DNA of 64,000 nucleotides from Actinomycetes bacterium. GTDB lineage: Bacteria; Actinomycetota; Acidimicrobiia; Acidimicrobiales; Ilumatobacteraceae. The notes under the pieces were generated by a model. The model saw nothing but the letters and a program-made list of their open reading frames with translations, searched no databases and was not told the DNA's origin. The position numbers were made by a program, and so were the translations under genes. Shown piece by piece: positions 16,818-25,785 of the stretch (the first letter of the stretch is position 1; every line of letters begins with the position of its first letter). The stretch covers positions 1 through 64,000 of the forward strand of contig BJGC01000010.1 in assembly GCA_014190235.1 (NCBI GenBank), read 5' to 3'.

Positions 16818-17297
16818 CTACGGCGTTGTGCTTGAAATGTCAAGGCTCGCAATTTCAGTGCAGTCAGCGATTCGCACAGCGAGCAATGAATTATTGGTAT
16901 TCAAGAACAGCGCAAGGTCAACGCCATTTACTGTGGCCGTAGAAAGATACGTGGCATTTTTCATAGTGGTAATGCATGCAGCGAGCGCTGGTGTTGGAGC
17001 AATCGTTGTGCCAACAGCAGAGTTACGTGTGATCTGCTGGCCGGGTTGATCTGAGCCGTTGCTGAACGCACGACCGGCGAGTCCTCCTCCGGCGACAAGG
17101 ACCACTGACGCTGCAGCAATACTCAGCCACTGTGGCGGGCGGCGTCGCGCAGTGGCCGTGAACGCGCCGAGAGCCGCCGAAATATGTGCGTCACGAACGG
17201 CGTCAGTAGCGCGCGGTACTGAGCGCAGCGCATCGATCACAGCGCGTTCTTGGGCTAGATCAGATGACTCTGGAGTGTCATTGGGGGGAGTCGTCAT
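16818..17297 (-). CDS. Putative anti-sigma factor of the SigM-like sigma
   Basis: A 159-residue protein with a soluble N-terminal part (1-55), one membrane helix (about 57-76, WLSIAAASVVLVAGGGLAG) and an extracytoplasmic C-terminal domain of about 80 residues containing two cysteines (ACITTM, IADCTEI). The N-terminal helix-rich region (AQERAVIDALRSVPRATDAVRDAHISAALGAF) lacks the HxxxCxxC zinc motif of ZAS anti-sigmas. The start codon overlaps the stop of the ECF sigma gene (ATGA), the typical sigma/anti-sigma coupling. It corresponds in position to Rv3912 next to sigM. Function is inferred from topology and coupling. Confidence 0.7.
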   Translation of the reverse strand: MTTPPNDTPESSDLAQERAVIDALRSVPRATDAVRDAHISAALGAFTATARRRPPQWLSIAAASVVLVAGGGLAGRAFSNGSDQPGQQITRNSAVGTTIAPTPALAACITTMKNATYLSTATVNGVDLALFLNTNNSLLAVRIADCTEIASLDISSTTP

Positions 17298-17767
17298 GGA
17301 GAACCTTCTGTCATTATCTGGGCTAGTTGTTGTCGTCCTCGTGCAATTCGTGATTTCACAGTTCCTACTGGAATATCAAGAGTTCGTGCAATCTCTTCGT
17401 AGTCCATATCGGCGACGTGGCGCAACACAACAGGGATGCGAAAGTCTGGGTCGACCTGTTGCAGGGCGTCAGAGATCAAGAGTTGGTCATCGAGGTTGGC
17501 CATGTCGTCCATTGTGACGGATATGGCGCCCATTTTTTGGTCAGCAGGGTCCATTGGCAGGGGCCGACGACGGGTGCGACGCACTTCGTCAAGGGATGCG
17601 TTGACGGCAATGCGGTACATCCAGGTCGTGATACTCGAGCGATTGTCAAAAGCATGAATCCCTCGCGCTATTGCGATGAGTGCATTTTGCGTGGCATCAT
17701 CGGCGCCGCCATTATCGATGATAATGCGATGACATACTGCCCGAATGGTGTCGTAGTGCCGTCGCAA
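17294..17767 (-). CDS. ECF RNA polymerase sigma factor, SigM-like
   Basis: Extracytoplasmic-function sigma-70 factor. Region 2 reads DDATQNALIAIARGIHAFDNRSSITTW with the promoter-melting MYRIAVNASLDEVRR. Region 4 is the helix-turn-helix VADMDYEEIARTLDIPVGTVKSRIARGRQQL. The first canonical start is TTG at 17767, but this would cut off the first helix of region 2. The in-frame sequence upstream (DDRSLVAAAHQNDTGALDILL, about 17768-17830) is clearly sigma-like, yet contains no ATG, GTG or TTG back to the TAA of the kinase gene in the same frame. The true start may be non-canonical (ATT 17845 or ATC 17836). It sits between a Ser/Thr kinase and its likely anti-sigma. Confidence 0.85.
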   Translation of the reverse strand: MRRHYDTIRAVCHRIIIDNGGADDATQNALIAIARGIHAFDNRSSITTWMYRIAVNASLDEVRRTRRRPLPMDPADQKMGAISVTMDDMANLDDQLLISDALQQVDPDFRIPVVLRHVADMDYEEIARTLDIPVGTVKSRIARGRQQLAQIMTEGSP

Positions 17768-17881
17768 CAGGATGTCAAGTGCACCAGTGTCGTTCTGGTG
17801 GGCCGCAGCTACAAGAGATCTATCGTCGCGATTGATGTGCCTAATGTAGCCAACGTCAGCAAGCAGTGCGACGGCAACGAG

Positions 17882-19570
17882 TTACGACGCCGTGAACCCA
17901 ATGTCTCGAATAACCCCTTTGAACGGGTTCGATGTACTACACGATGGGCTCGAACCGATTTCTCTCAGCAGCAGTAAAATATATGTCCCCGACGTTGACA
18001 CATTGAACGTGGCGACGCCCTCCTGCGTGGCGTAACCGTTCGTCACTCGCGGACCCCACCCCTTGATGCTGTCTGGAATACCTGCATCAGATGAAAAGAT
18101 CTCGGCGCTCCATGGCGCGCTACCCATGTCGACTGTCATTTGCCCTGCACTCGAGCGAGATAGTTGCATCACAATTCCGACGCCGCGTTTTGACCCAAAG
18201 TATTTGTCGCCGTAGCAGACCGTGGTCCAAATAGTTTGAGGATTGTTATCTGAGAGTGCACCGACCATTGCTTCGTTCTCTGATTTGTCGTCACCGTTGG
18301 GGTCGTAACTTTTGAGAGAAACAACAGTGACAGGAGAAGTGTCAACAGGGGTAACTGCGCCTGGCGCTTCTTGCGTTTGCCCCGGGATGACAGGCGCCTT
18401 GGTATCGCGAAGCCCTCGCCATAAAAACACGACCATGACGGCGGCGATCGCCACCAAAATAATTGCTGGCGCCAAACTTCGCAGGGTTGACGAACGCCGC
18501 GGTGGCGGTAGTCCCTTGTCGACCTTGACGGTTTTCTTGGGAGTCGGGTCACGCACTGGCTCGCGACGCGAGTCTTCCTTTGGGGCAATGACTTGTGTTT
18601 GTTTTTGCCCCATCAGAGGGTCTCGCCCAGCGCCTGGACTTGGACCAGTTCGACCGTTACCTAGGCCTACTGCTGGCGTCTGTGCATCGGGTGAACCAGC
18701 CAAACTTGCCTGCAGCGCCATTGCTACATCCGCGCCGTTTTCGTATCGATGTTCTGGTCTGCGTTGCAACATTTTATGAATGACTGCAGTCAACGCAAAA
18801 GGCACATGGGGACACAATGTATTGAGCGGCGTTGGGTCGCGCTGGAGACGACCAATTGCAATCGCTTGATCGTTGGCGCCGTTGAACGGAACATCGCCAG
18901 AAAGGCATTCATACAACACAAGGCCAAGTGAATAAATATCTGCGCGGCCAGTGAGTGCACGTCCCTGCACCAATTCTGGCGATAAGTATTTTGCAGTGCC
19001 CATCATGATGTTGTCGTTGGTGAGATCTGGGACATCTACAGTAGACCCGTCTTCATCTGTATCTTTTGCAATACCAAAATCCGCCAACAAGATGCTGCCA
19101 TCATTATCAATCATGATATTGCCAGGCTTAATATCTCGATGAACAATGTTGTTGTCGTGTGTATGTTTGAGCGCAAATGCAATTGAACGGCCGATATGCA
19201 CTGTCAGTTCAGGGGAGATTGCACCTTTGCTTAAAGGATTGCGAACACGATTTTCATCGAGAGTCTCGCGCAAACTTTTTCCTGCAAGATATTTCATCAC
19301 AACATAAAGTCGTTGATGTTCTTCGACGATGTCGTAGATCATCACAATGTTTGGATGTGCAAGTCTTGCGAGCGCGTGCGCCTCGCGTCGAAATCTTTCG
19401 GCAACAACGGGATCATCAACTGTGTGGCTGCGCAAAAGTTTGATTGCAACCAGGCGATTAAGTTGCTGGTCAAAAGCAAGCCACACTTCGGCCATGCCGC
19501 CGTGCGCAAGAGATCTTCGCAACTCGTATCGATCACCGATCAAGGTCTGGGGTTCAAGTGGCGCAACCAT
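17882..19570 (-). CDS. Membrane Ser/Thr protein kinase with extracytoplasmic sensor domain
   Basis: PknB-type (Hanks) kinase of 562 residues. All catalytic elements are present: glycine loop LAHGGMAEVW (21-30), Lys44 in VAIKLL, HRDIKPGN (145-152, Asp146 region), DFG at 164-166, and SPEL/APE-like and DIYSLGLVLYE motifs. A Pro/Lys-rich juxtamembrane linker (about 290-360) leads to one membrane helix (366-386) and an extracytoplasmic region. That region has a discoidin-like look (SLKSYDPNGDDKSENEAMVG, IWTTVCYGDKYFG), like the C-terminus of mycobacterial MviN (Rv3910). There the fused kinase domain is inactive and MurJ precedes it; here the kinase looks active and MurJ is absent. It may phosphorylate cell-wall regulators such as the nearby CwlM-like protein (inference). 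Confidence 0.9.
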   Translation of the reverse strand: MVAPLEPQTLIGDRYELRRSLAHGGMAEVWLAFDQQLNRLVAIKLLRSHTVDDPVVAERFRREAHALARLAHPNIVMIYDIVEEHQRLYVVMKYLAGKSLRETLDENRVRNPLSKGAISPELTVHIGRSIAFALKHTHDNNIVHRDIKPGNIMIDNDGSILLADFGIAKDTDEDGSTVDVPDLTNDNIMMGTAKYLSPELVQGRALTGRADIYSLGLVLYECLSGDVPFNGANDQAIAIGRLQRDPTPLNTLCPHVPFALTAVIHKMLQRRPEHRYENGADVAMALQASLAGSPDAQTPAVGLGNGRTGPSPGAGRDPLMGQKQTQVIAPKEDSRREPVRDPTPKKTVKVDKGLPPPRRSSTLRSLAPAIILVAIAAVMVVFLWRGLRDTKAPVIPGQTQEAPGAVTPVDTSPVTVVSLKSYDPNGDDKSENEAMVGALSDNNPQTIWTTVCYGDKYFGSKRGVGIVMQLSRSSAGQMTVDMGSAPWSAEIFSSDAGIPDSIKGWGPRVTNGYATQEGVATFNVSTSGTYILLLLREIGSSPSCSTSNPFKGVIRDIGFTAS

Positions 19571-19596
19571 TCGTGTTGCAAACGCTAGTTGGGCAA

Positions 19597-20436
19597 CTAG
19601 GCGCGAACGCGGAATGCCACTCCAATTGTTCCGCTGCCGGCATGACTGCCGATCACGGGACCGATGTCGCCAACAACAATTTCGCCGTCGTATACGTCTC
19701 GCAATGACGCTGTAAATGCATCAATGTCACCGCATTGGGCGTGTAAGACAGCAAGACTTTCAATGGGCCCAGAATTTTTGACGGTATCGCGCAAAAAGTT
19801 CAGAGCCTTCGTGCGAGTACGTTGGCGTCCGCCTTCTTCGACAAGGCCATTTCGCACTTCAATAATGGGCTTAATTGAGAGCACGCTCGCCATGAGAGCT
19901 TTTGCCCCGCCAATGCGGCCACCCTTTTTCAGATTGTCGAGTGTGTCAAGGGCACCAAAGACCCGAGTACGCGGAATGATGTCATTGGCATGGGCCACGA
20001 TGTCATTGAGCGACCCGCCTGCGCGGGCGCGTTGGGCGCAGGAGACCGCAATGAGTCCAAGCCCTAGCGAGACTGTGCGACTGTCAATCACGACAATTGG
20101 TATTTCTGGAGTAGTGACACTTTTGGCCGCTAATTCTGCACTTTGCATGGTTGCCGACAGTGAAGATGACAGGCTGACGACCACGATGCCAGTGGCTCCC
20201 TCGGCAATCAGACGTCGATAGGTGGTTTCAAATTGTCCAGGAGACGGGGCAGTGGTTTCAGGCAACACGGGTGATGCCCCACATTGTTCCCAGAACTGTC
20301 GGGGTGGAATTGTTGTGCTGTCAACAAAATCTCCATCACCGAAACGAACGCTCAAGGCAACAACAGAAATACCCCACTGGGCGACCAAGTCAAGGGGTAG
20401 GTCAGAGGAACTATCAGTGACAATGCGAATGCTCAT
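19597..20436 (-). CDS. DegV family fatty-acid-binding protein
   Basis: A 279-residue DegV protein. The N-terminal signature is IRIVTDSSSDLPLDL, followed by the conserved VVSLSSSLSATMQSA loop and a C-terminal VIGSHAGSGTIGVAFR. Family members bind a fatty acid between two domains; some (FakB) deliver it to a kinase for phospholipid synthesis, but no FakA partner is visible here. The start is the ATG at 20436, one base after the DUF6049 stop. The longer frame upstream runs through the end of that gene and does not look like DegV. It occupies the place where murJ lies in the mycobacterial block. Confidence 0.9.
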   Translation of the reverse strand: MSIRIVTDSSSDLPLDLVAQWGISVVALSVRFGDGDFVDSTTIPPRQFWEQCGASPVLPETTAPSPGQFETTYRRLIAEGATGIVVVSLSSSLSATMQSAELAAKSVTTPEIPIVVIDSRTVSLGLGLIAVSCAQRARAGGSLNDIVAHANDIIPRTRVFGALDTLDNLKKGGRIGGAKALMASVLSIKPIIEVRNGLVEEGGRQRTRTKALNFLRDTVKNSGPIESLAVLHAQCGDIDAFTASLRDVYDGEIVVGDIGPVIGSHAGSGTIGVAFRVRA

Positions 20437-20437
20437 G

Positions 20438-22393
20438 TCACAAAACCGTAGTCGTTGGTGGTGAGGTCTTGGTTCGTCGAGCGGATCGCCATGACAGGGC
20501 CCACCAGAGCAGCAAGCCAATCAGCATGACGAGGCTGATGGGTTGTCCAAGTCCAGCCAAAAGATTCACCCGCGCCGTCAAAAGCGTCGGTGAGGTTAAT
20601 TCGATTTTTCCGTCAGGTGTAGTGAGGCGCAAAATAATGTTTGAAACGCCTTTTGACCGCACAACAGTGCGAACAACGACCTCTGTGGTGCTCTGTGCCG
20701 CAAGCACGATTACAGGGGGTTCGCCTGGAAATTTTAGTTTCGGGCTACTAAGAACAACTCGCACGGTTAATGGCGACGACGATGTGTTTCTTAGTTGGAG
20801 GCGAATATCTGCTTTTGTACTGCCCAGCGTAAATTTATTTCTGGTGGGACGGCTTACCGCTGAGGTCACTTCTTGCTGTGATGCTCGAAGGCCTGAGATG
20901 TAGGGGTTACTTGCTTTGACGGTTGTCGCCAAAATCGCCGAGATGTAGTTGTCCCACAGTTGGATCCGAGGGTCGGCGGCGTCCAGCATCGTGGTGAGTG
21001 AGATTTGTTCGGTGATGAGCTCATCAAGTGCAGATACTTTGGACGGGCGAGGCAAAACCTGTGAAGAAAAATCAACAGAGGGTGTTGTTGAAAGTGGAGC
21101 AGCGCGAGTGGATAAATCACTCCACGTGATTCCGGGGACAGAGCTAAGCGCAGTTGCAAGAGTGGCGACTGTTTGTTGATCCGGAGCCGCACCAGTTGTT
21201 GTCGCAAGAACGAGCGCAAGGTCCTGCACGGGCGTTGCGTCGGCTAAAAGGTCACGTCTCGCCGCAAGTACCTCCGCGGCAACCAATATCCCCGTGCGTA
21301 CTGGATTGGTGGTGGACCCATCAAGCAAAGTGCTAATGGCAGAGTCTGCACGGCGCACTGAGAAAAGCGAGTTATCTGATAACTGACTGTGTGCAATCGT
21401 CGCGGTCTCGCGCATTTTCAAGGCGCGGTCTTCTGCTTGGGCCAACAGTAAAACTGAGTCAATGCCCAGAGAACCAAGCAGTGCCGCGCCACTGCGGGTG
21501 ATCGCGTGATGAGCAATCCAGAGCGTGTGAGCGCTGGCAGCAGGAGGCATTATTTTTTGCAATTCATCGACACCCCGTTTCTGTTGACGCTCAAAGAGCG
21601 CACCTTGCTTCTTGTCAGCAGAAAGAGATGGATTCATCGGAACATATGTATCTCTGATGATGTTGCGCTTCGCTAATGCAGTTTGTAGGTCAGTCAAGAG
21701 CGTCGCGTCGCCAGAATCGTCTGACAACGCCAGGGAGGCAAGGGTTTCTGGCTGGATTGAAATTGCCAAGGGCGCCTGAAACGAATTCATGATGTCCAGT
21801 AGACGCCGCATTGCCGAACGCGTTTCTTTGGATACAAGAGTCGTGCCGTTTGGCTGAAGAGAAGGCGGTGCCTCCTCTGCAATGACCAATGATGTTGTGA
21901 GGCTTTGCGATGTGTCGGCAGGGTCGACTCTGGCAATAAACGTGAGCGTTGATGCAAGAGTCCCTGAATCGTCTCGCGCAGTGATGCTGACAGGAAAAAC
22001 GCCGTACGCCTTGAGATCAAGGCCCGCTGTTGTTGCTTGACCAGGAGACAACAGTATCGGCAGCACCAAATCATCACCTCGAGTCAAAATCGCGGACGTG
22101 TTGTATGTGACGGTGTCGATCATTTTTGGAGTAAGACCACCTTGTGAAATTGCTTGCAGGGAATCACGCGAGTTGACACGGCGATGAAGGCTGATATCGA
22201 TTGTCGTGGCCCGCGCGGCAACTGATGGCAATGTAATAACGAACTCACTCGAGATAAAACTAACGACTGCAAAAGGCTGACTGACAATCAGAATCGTGTT
22301 TGTAAAGTCGTTTTCTGCAGATGATTTTTGGTTGTTAAACGGCACCACTACCAAAAACGCGACGGCAAAAATGAGTGCACTAAACCGCTTCAT
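20438..22393 (-). CDS. DUF6049-type secreted/membrane-anchored protein
   Basis: A 651-residue extracytoplasmic protein with an N-terminal signal peptide or anchor (FSALIFAVAFLVVVPF), a long beta-rich region with many Ser/Thr/Ala, and a single C-terminal membrane helix (about 620-640, ISLVMLIGLLLWWALSW) ending in a short basic tail. Length, topology and the LLAGLGQPISLV-WW tail match DUF6049 (Rv3909-type) proteins. These are found next to the sigM/mviN locus in actinobacteria and have no established function. Its ATG overlaps the GNAT gene stop (ATGA). A cell-envelope role is inferred only from location. Confidence 0.72.
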   Translation of the reverse strand: MKRFSALIFAVAFLVVVPFNNQKSSAENDFTNTILIVSQPFAVVSFISSEFVITLPSVAARATTIDISLHRRVNSRDSLQAISQGGLTPKMIDTVTYNTSAILTRGDDLVLPILLSPGQATTAGLDLKAYGVFPVSITARDDSGTLASTLTFIARVDPADTSQSLTTSLVIAEEAPPSLQPNGTTLVSKETRSAMRRLLDIMNSFQAPLAISIQPETLASLALSDDSGDATLLTDLQTALAKRNIIRDTYVPMNPSLSADKKQGALFERQQKRGVDELQKIMPPAASAHTLWIAHHAITRSGAALLGSLGIDSVLLLAQAEDRALKMRETATIAHSQLSDNSLFSVRRADSAISTLLDGSTTNPVRTGILVAAEVLAARRDLLADATPVQDLALVLATTTGAAPDQQTVATLATALSSVPGITWSDLSTRAAPLSTTPSVDFSSQVLPRPSKVSALDELITEQISLTTMLDAADPRIQLWDNYISAILATTVKASNPYISGLRASQQEVTSAVSRPTRNKFTLGSTKADIRLQLRNTSSSPLTVRVVLSSPKLKFPGEPPVIVLAAQSTTEVVVRTVVRSKGVSNIILRLTTPDGKIELTSPTLLTARVNLLAGLGQPISLVMLIGLLLWWALSWRSARRTKTSPPTTTVL

Positions 22394-23178
22394 GCTGCTT
22401 GCTCAGACGTTGTGCGTTCCAGCACATTGAGTTGATAGGGCATTACTTGAAATCCAAACTTTTTATATAAACCCAGTGCTGGTGCATTGCTTGACTCGGT
22501 ATTCACCACCACATGCTCACAGTCTTGTCGTTCAAGCCAGCGCAGTCCATGAGCAAGCAGCAGGCTGCCAAGACCCGTATGCCACAAGTGTGGTTGCACT
22601 GCTAGACGTTGTACAAACCCAGCCGCCCCCGTGTGAGCCACGACAATGAACCCCTCGCATGTGTCAGTGCCAACAGAGAAAAGGCGAGCCCGCTGAGTGG
22701 CCAGCAGGGCGTCTCGAAGCGATGTGGCATCCAGCGCCCACAATGGTCCAAACGCAGCAGCATCGGTGCTCAGGATTTTTGTCCGTGCGCTTTCTTTGAG
22801 GCGTCCGCCAAAATGACGCATTGTGCGTAGTTGCAGATCCGAGACTCGCGCAGGGGCGATCTGCAACGGCGACTTTGCTCGCAACAAAGAGAGTTCTTGA
22901 CACACCTCAAATCCAGCATCTTGTAAAACGCGTTGCATTGACGGAGCAACGGCACTCGTGCGGACACGGCTGTAGCCTCGCTGAGCGACCTCAGGAAGCC
23001 ATGTTGATACGACATCGCATGACGGAAGCGATCGACTGTCATCGTGGGCACCGGTCATGACTAAAAATGCCGTAGCAGGATCCCCTGGCCAACTGCGCAG
23101 GCTCACCGTGATGGAGCCGTTCCACAACACATGACCAGGTTTTTGAGACGCTCCCCCAGGGTTCACCGTTTCTGCCAC
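22390..23178 (-). CDS. GNAT family N-acetyltransferase
   Basis: A 262-residue protein whose C-terminal half is a GNAT domain. The acetyl-CoA-binding motif A is VQRLAVQPHLWHTGLGSLLLAHGL (the GxG/A pyrophosphate loop reads HTGLGS). Motif B is VVNTESSNAPALGLYKKFGFQ. The N-terminal half is poorly conserved and may be a degenerate second GNAT fold. The substrate is unknown. The start is GTG. The stop is coupled to DUF6049 (ATGA), so they form an operon. In mycobacteria this position next to the CCA-adding enzyme holds a Nudix gene instead. Confidence 0.85.
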   Translation of the reverse strand: MAETVNPGGASQKPGHVLWNGSITVSLRSWPGDPATAFLVMTGAHDDSRSLPSCDVVSTWLPEVAQRGYSRVRTSAVAPSMQRVLQDAGFEVCQELSLLRAKSPLQIAPARVSDLQLRTMRHFGGRLKESARTKILSTDAAAFGPLWALDATSLRDALLATQRARLFSVGTDTCEGFIVVAHTGAAGFVQRLAVQPHLWHTGLGSLLLAHGLRWLERQDCEHVVVNTESSNAPALGLYKKFGFQVMPYQLNVLERTTSEQAA

Positions 23179-23204
23179 GCAATGACCGTAGCGTTAGGTC
23201 TGCC

Positions 23205-24668
23205 ATGTCCATCATCCCACCACGCTTTGCCCCTGTTTTTCAAGAAATGGCACCGGTTGCGCAACGCTTTCGAGACGCAGGTCATCGTCTGTATCTTGTG
23301 GGCGGAACCGTGCGCGACCTGTTGATGTCGTCAGGTTCACTCGACGATTCTGCAACGATGGATTTTGACGCCACCACAACGGCCAGACCTGCCGAGATTA
23401 AGACTCTTATTTCTGGACTAGCCGACGCTGTCTGGACCCAAGGCGAGCGTTTTGGCACAATCGGCATGAAGATCGGCGAACGTGCCTATGAAATCACCAC
23501 GCATCGTGCCGAAGCGTATTCACCTGATTCACGCAAGCCCGATGTCGCCTTTGGCGACAGCATTGAAACAGATCTCTCACGACGTGATTTCACAATTAAT
23601 GCAATGGCTCTTGAACTGACGAGTGATGCTCCGGAACTTGTCGATCCTTTTGGAGGCATGGCAGACCTTGTCGGCCGTGTTTTGCGAACTCCGCTCTCAC
23701 CAGAAGAAAGTTTTAACGACGATCCATTACGCATGATGCGCGCTGCACGGTTTATTTCTCAACTCAAGGTCACTCCAGATGACGCGCTTGTCGCTGCAGT
23801 TCGGGCGATGGCGTCTCGTCTCGAGATTGTGTCAATGGAGCGCATTCATCACGAACTAGACAAGCTATTAGTCACAGATTCGCCAACGGCTGGATTGTGG
23901 TTTTTGATGGACACAGGTTTGGCAGAAATATTTTTTCCAGAATTGCCAGCGATGCGCTTAGAACAAGATCCAATCCATCGACACAAGGATGTTCTCACGC
24001 ATACATTTGCAGTGGTAGAAAATGTTCGGCCTGATGCATCTCCAACATTTGATTTTCGTTTGACACGACTTGCTGCGTTGTTTCATGACATTGGCAAACC
24101 TCGTACTCGCGCTGTGAAAGACGGCAAAGGCGTGACGTTTCATCACCACGAAGTCGTCGGAGCTCGAATGTCTCGCGATCGTTTACGTGCGCTGAAGTAT
24201 TCCAACGAAGATGTCACCGCTATCACAGAGTTAGTTGCGCTGCACCTGCGGTTTCATACGTATCAAATGGGCTGGACAGATAGTGCGGTGCGCCGTTACG
24301 TGCGTGATGCCGGGAGTCTGTTGGCAGAACTGAATGTTTTGACACGTTGTGATTGCACAACGCGCAATGAGCGCAAAGCACGAGTGTTATCTGAACGAAT
24401 GGACGAACTCGAGGCCCGCATTGCAGTGCTGTCTGCTCAAGAAGAACTCGCTATGTTGCGTCCAGAACTAGACGGTCTGCAGGTCATCGAGATCTTAAAT
24501 GTGCCGGCTGGACGAATTGTGGGTGCGGCACTCGATCATCTCATGGAAATTCGACTCGAAGAGGGAGTTCTTGGGGATCACGAAATCCGTTTGCGACTTA
24601 TTGACTGGTGGGAAAAAAATAAAAACGATGCTGCATCGATGAAAGGGTCATCGCGCCCGCGGCGTTAA
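23205..24668 (+). CDS. CCA tRNA nucleotidyltransferase / poly(A) polymerase family
   Basis: Adds or repairs the 3' CCA of tRNAs. The nucleotidyltransferase head has LYLVGGTVRDLLM (28-40) and the metal-binding DFDATT. The family motif SRRDFTINAMAL and the arm NDDPLRMMRAARF are present. A C-terminal HD domain carries HRHKDVLTHT and LFHDIGKP. At 487 residues it is the HD-containing actinobacterial type (Rv3907c, usually named pcnA). Two of the four tRNA genes of this window I checked lack an encoded CCA at their ends, so such an enzyme is needed. It is divergent from the GNAT gene (26 bp apart). Its stop TTAA is shared with the convergent methyltransferase. Confidence 0.93.
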   Translation: MSIIPPRFAPVFQEMAPVAQRFRDAGHRLYLVGGTVRDLLMSSGSLDDSATMDFDATTTARPAEIKTLISGLADAVWTQGERFGTIGMKIGERAYEITTHRAEAYSPDSRKPDVAFGDSIETDLSRRDFTINAMALELTSDAPELVDPFGGMADLVGRVLRTPLSPEESFNDDPLRMMRAARFISQLKVTPDDALVAAVRAMASRLEIVSMERIHHELDKLLVTDSPTAGLWFLMDTGLAEIFFPELPAMRLEQDPIHRHKDVLTHTFAVVENVRPDASPTFDFRLTRLAALFHDIGKPRTRAVKDGKGVTFHHHEVVGARMSRDRLRALKYSNEDVTAITELVALHLRFHTYQMGWTDSAVRRYVRDAGSLLAELNVLTRCDCTTRNERKARVLSERMDELEARIAVLSAQEELAMLRPELDGLQVIEILNVPAGRIVGAALDHLMEIRLEEGVLGDHEIRLRLIDWWEKNKNDAASMKGSSRPRR

Positions 24669-25285
24669 GACCCCAATTTTCGGGCGCGCAACAACAATGC
24701 AGTTGGTGCGATTGCCCGCGGCCGACGCACAGAAGACAACTCATACATTGTGTCGATCGCAAAGTTTGCTCGTTGTAAGGCCATCACGAGTTCGCCAATG
24801 GCAGGAGATCTTGATCCATATTGTCGTTGCGCTGTTGGGTTTTCGCCGTCAAAGATTGCAGCGGCTGGATGCTCCGAACAAAAAACAAAACCAGCTTCTG
24901 GTTTTAAGATGCGATGCACTTGACGAAAGAGTCGTGAATAGTCGTCATCGCGGCCTAAGGCATATACGCATAACGCCAAATCAAGTGACGAACTCATAGC
25001 GAATCCAAGGTCAGCAATATCGCCAGTATGAAACTCAACTGCAACCCCTGCAACATCTGCGGCGCGGCGCGCAGCGGTAATTGAGTCAGCGGACGGATCA
25101 ACAGCAATAGAACGGGCGCCGTGCTGAGCGAGTGCGATGCAATTAGGGACTGCCCCAAAGAGACCTAGTTCAATTGTGCGCTTTGCTCGGATATCGCCGC
25201 AGAGCCGCAACTGACCATCAGTGCTGACATCTGCGCCGTACGAAACGTCATGAATAGATGAATTTGTGCCGTGTGTATCGGACAT
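24665..25285 (-). CDS. Class I SAM-dependent methyltransferase
   Basis: A 206-residue Rossmann-type methyltransferase. Motif I is TIELGLFGAVPNCIALAQHGA (degenerate: ELGxFGxxP), followed by the acidic SIAVDPSADSI and FHTGDIADLGF. Motif IV is LDLALCVYALG and post-I LFRQVHRILKPEAGFVF. The substrate is not evident. Its 3' end overlaps pcnA by 4 bp in a palindromic TTAA, so each strand uses it as a TAA stop. It is divergent from the DUF5318 gene. Confidence 0.8.
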   Translation of the reverse strand: MSDTHGTNSSIHDVSYGADVSTDGQLRLCGDIRAKRTIELGLFGAVPNCIALAQHGARSIAVDPSADSITAARRAADVAGVAVEFHTGDIADLGFAMSSSLDLALCVYALGRDDDYSRLFRQVHRILKPEAGFVFCSEHPAAAIFDGENPTAQRQYGSRSPAIGELVMALQRANFAIDTMYELSSVRRPRAIAPTALLLRARKLGS

Positions 25286-25315
25286 GGGTCAAGTCTATGA
25301 CTATTGTCCGTACCA

Positions 25316-25720
25316 ATGAGTTTCTCCGCCGACATGCTGACCGGAACATCGGGTGTTGTTGATCATCGTCTTGAGCGACGTGCGGTTATCAACGAATACA
25401 AACGTGGACGCATCTCTCGAGATTCTGTCTGCGATGCCAACTCTGAATTAATCCGTGCGGCGCGCAATCTTGGCGAGCCAACATCAGTGCGTTGTCCGAT
25501 CTGCGAAGAAGTCAATGTTGTTTTGTTGACATACGTATTTGGTCACGGACTTCCCAAACATGGGCGTTGCGTGACAGAGCGCAAAGAGGTGGAGCAGTTG
25601 CAGCGCACCGACCACGACTACGCGGCCTATGTGGTGGAGGCCTGCCCTGGCTGTTCCTGGCACCATCTGTTGCGGGTGTTGCCCATTTCGGGTCGGCGTC
25701 GGCGGTCTGCTGCCCAATAG
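25316..25720 (+). CDS. DUF5318 zinc-ribbon-like protein
   Basis: A protein of about 134 residues with two Cys pairs, CPIC (near residue 60) and CPGC (near 113), which likely hold a zinc ion. The N-terminal segment (VVDHRLERRAVINEYKRGRIS) and the C-terminal SWHHLLRVLP match DUF5318, an actinobacterial family found near ponA/rpsF (Rv0049 in mycobacteria). The function is not established. The ATG at 25316 is chosen; a TTG four codons earlier and an ATG six codons later are alternatives, and no start has a clear ribosome-binding site. It lies upstream of rpsF with 190 bp between. Confidence 0.75.
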   Translation: MSFSADMLTGTSGVVDHRLERRAVINEYKRGRISRDSVCDANSELIRAARNLGEPTSVRCPICEEVNVVLLTYVFGHGLPKHGRCVTERKEVEQLQRTDHDYAAYVVEACPGCSWHHLLRVLPISGRRRRSAAQ

Positions 25721-25735
25721 GCACCCTAAACAACA

Positions 25736-25785
25736 GCGTTTCCACGGACGCCAAGCGATTCCCACATTGCTCCCAATGGAAACGC
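25736..25785 (+). promoter_or_regulatory. Long-range stem in the rpsF leader (candidate S6:S18 autoregulatory element)
   Basis: A perfect 9-bp inverted repeat, GCGTTTCCA (25736-25744) and TGGAAACGC (25777-25785), spans a 32-nt loop about 125 bp before rpsF. A second small hairpin, GCCCC-TTCG-GGGGC, lies near 25852-25866. There is no T-run, so an intrinsic terminator is unlikely. Many bacteria have an S6:S18-binding structure in the rpsF leader. I cannot confirm its conserved core here, so the role is inferred. Confidence 0.35.

Noticed and set aside
17895-17920. LexA-box-like TTGAAC-GG-GTTCGA
   Set aside because: The spacer is 2 bp instead of 4, and it lies inside the kinase coding sequence.
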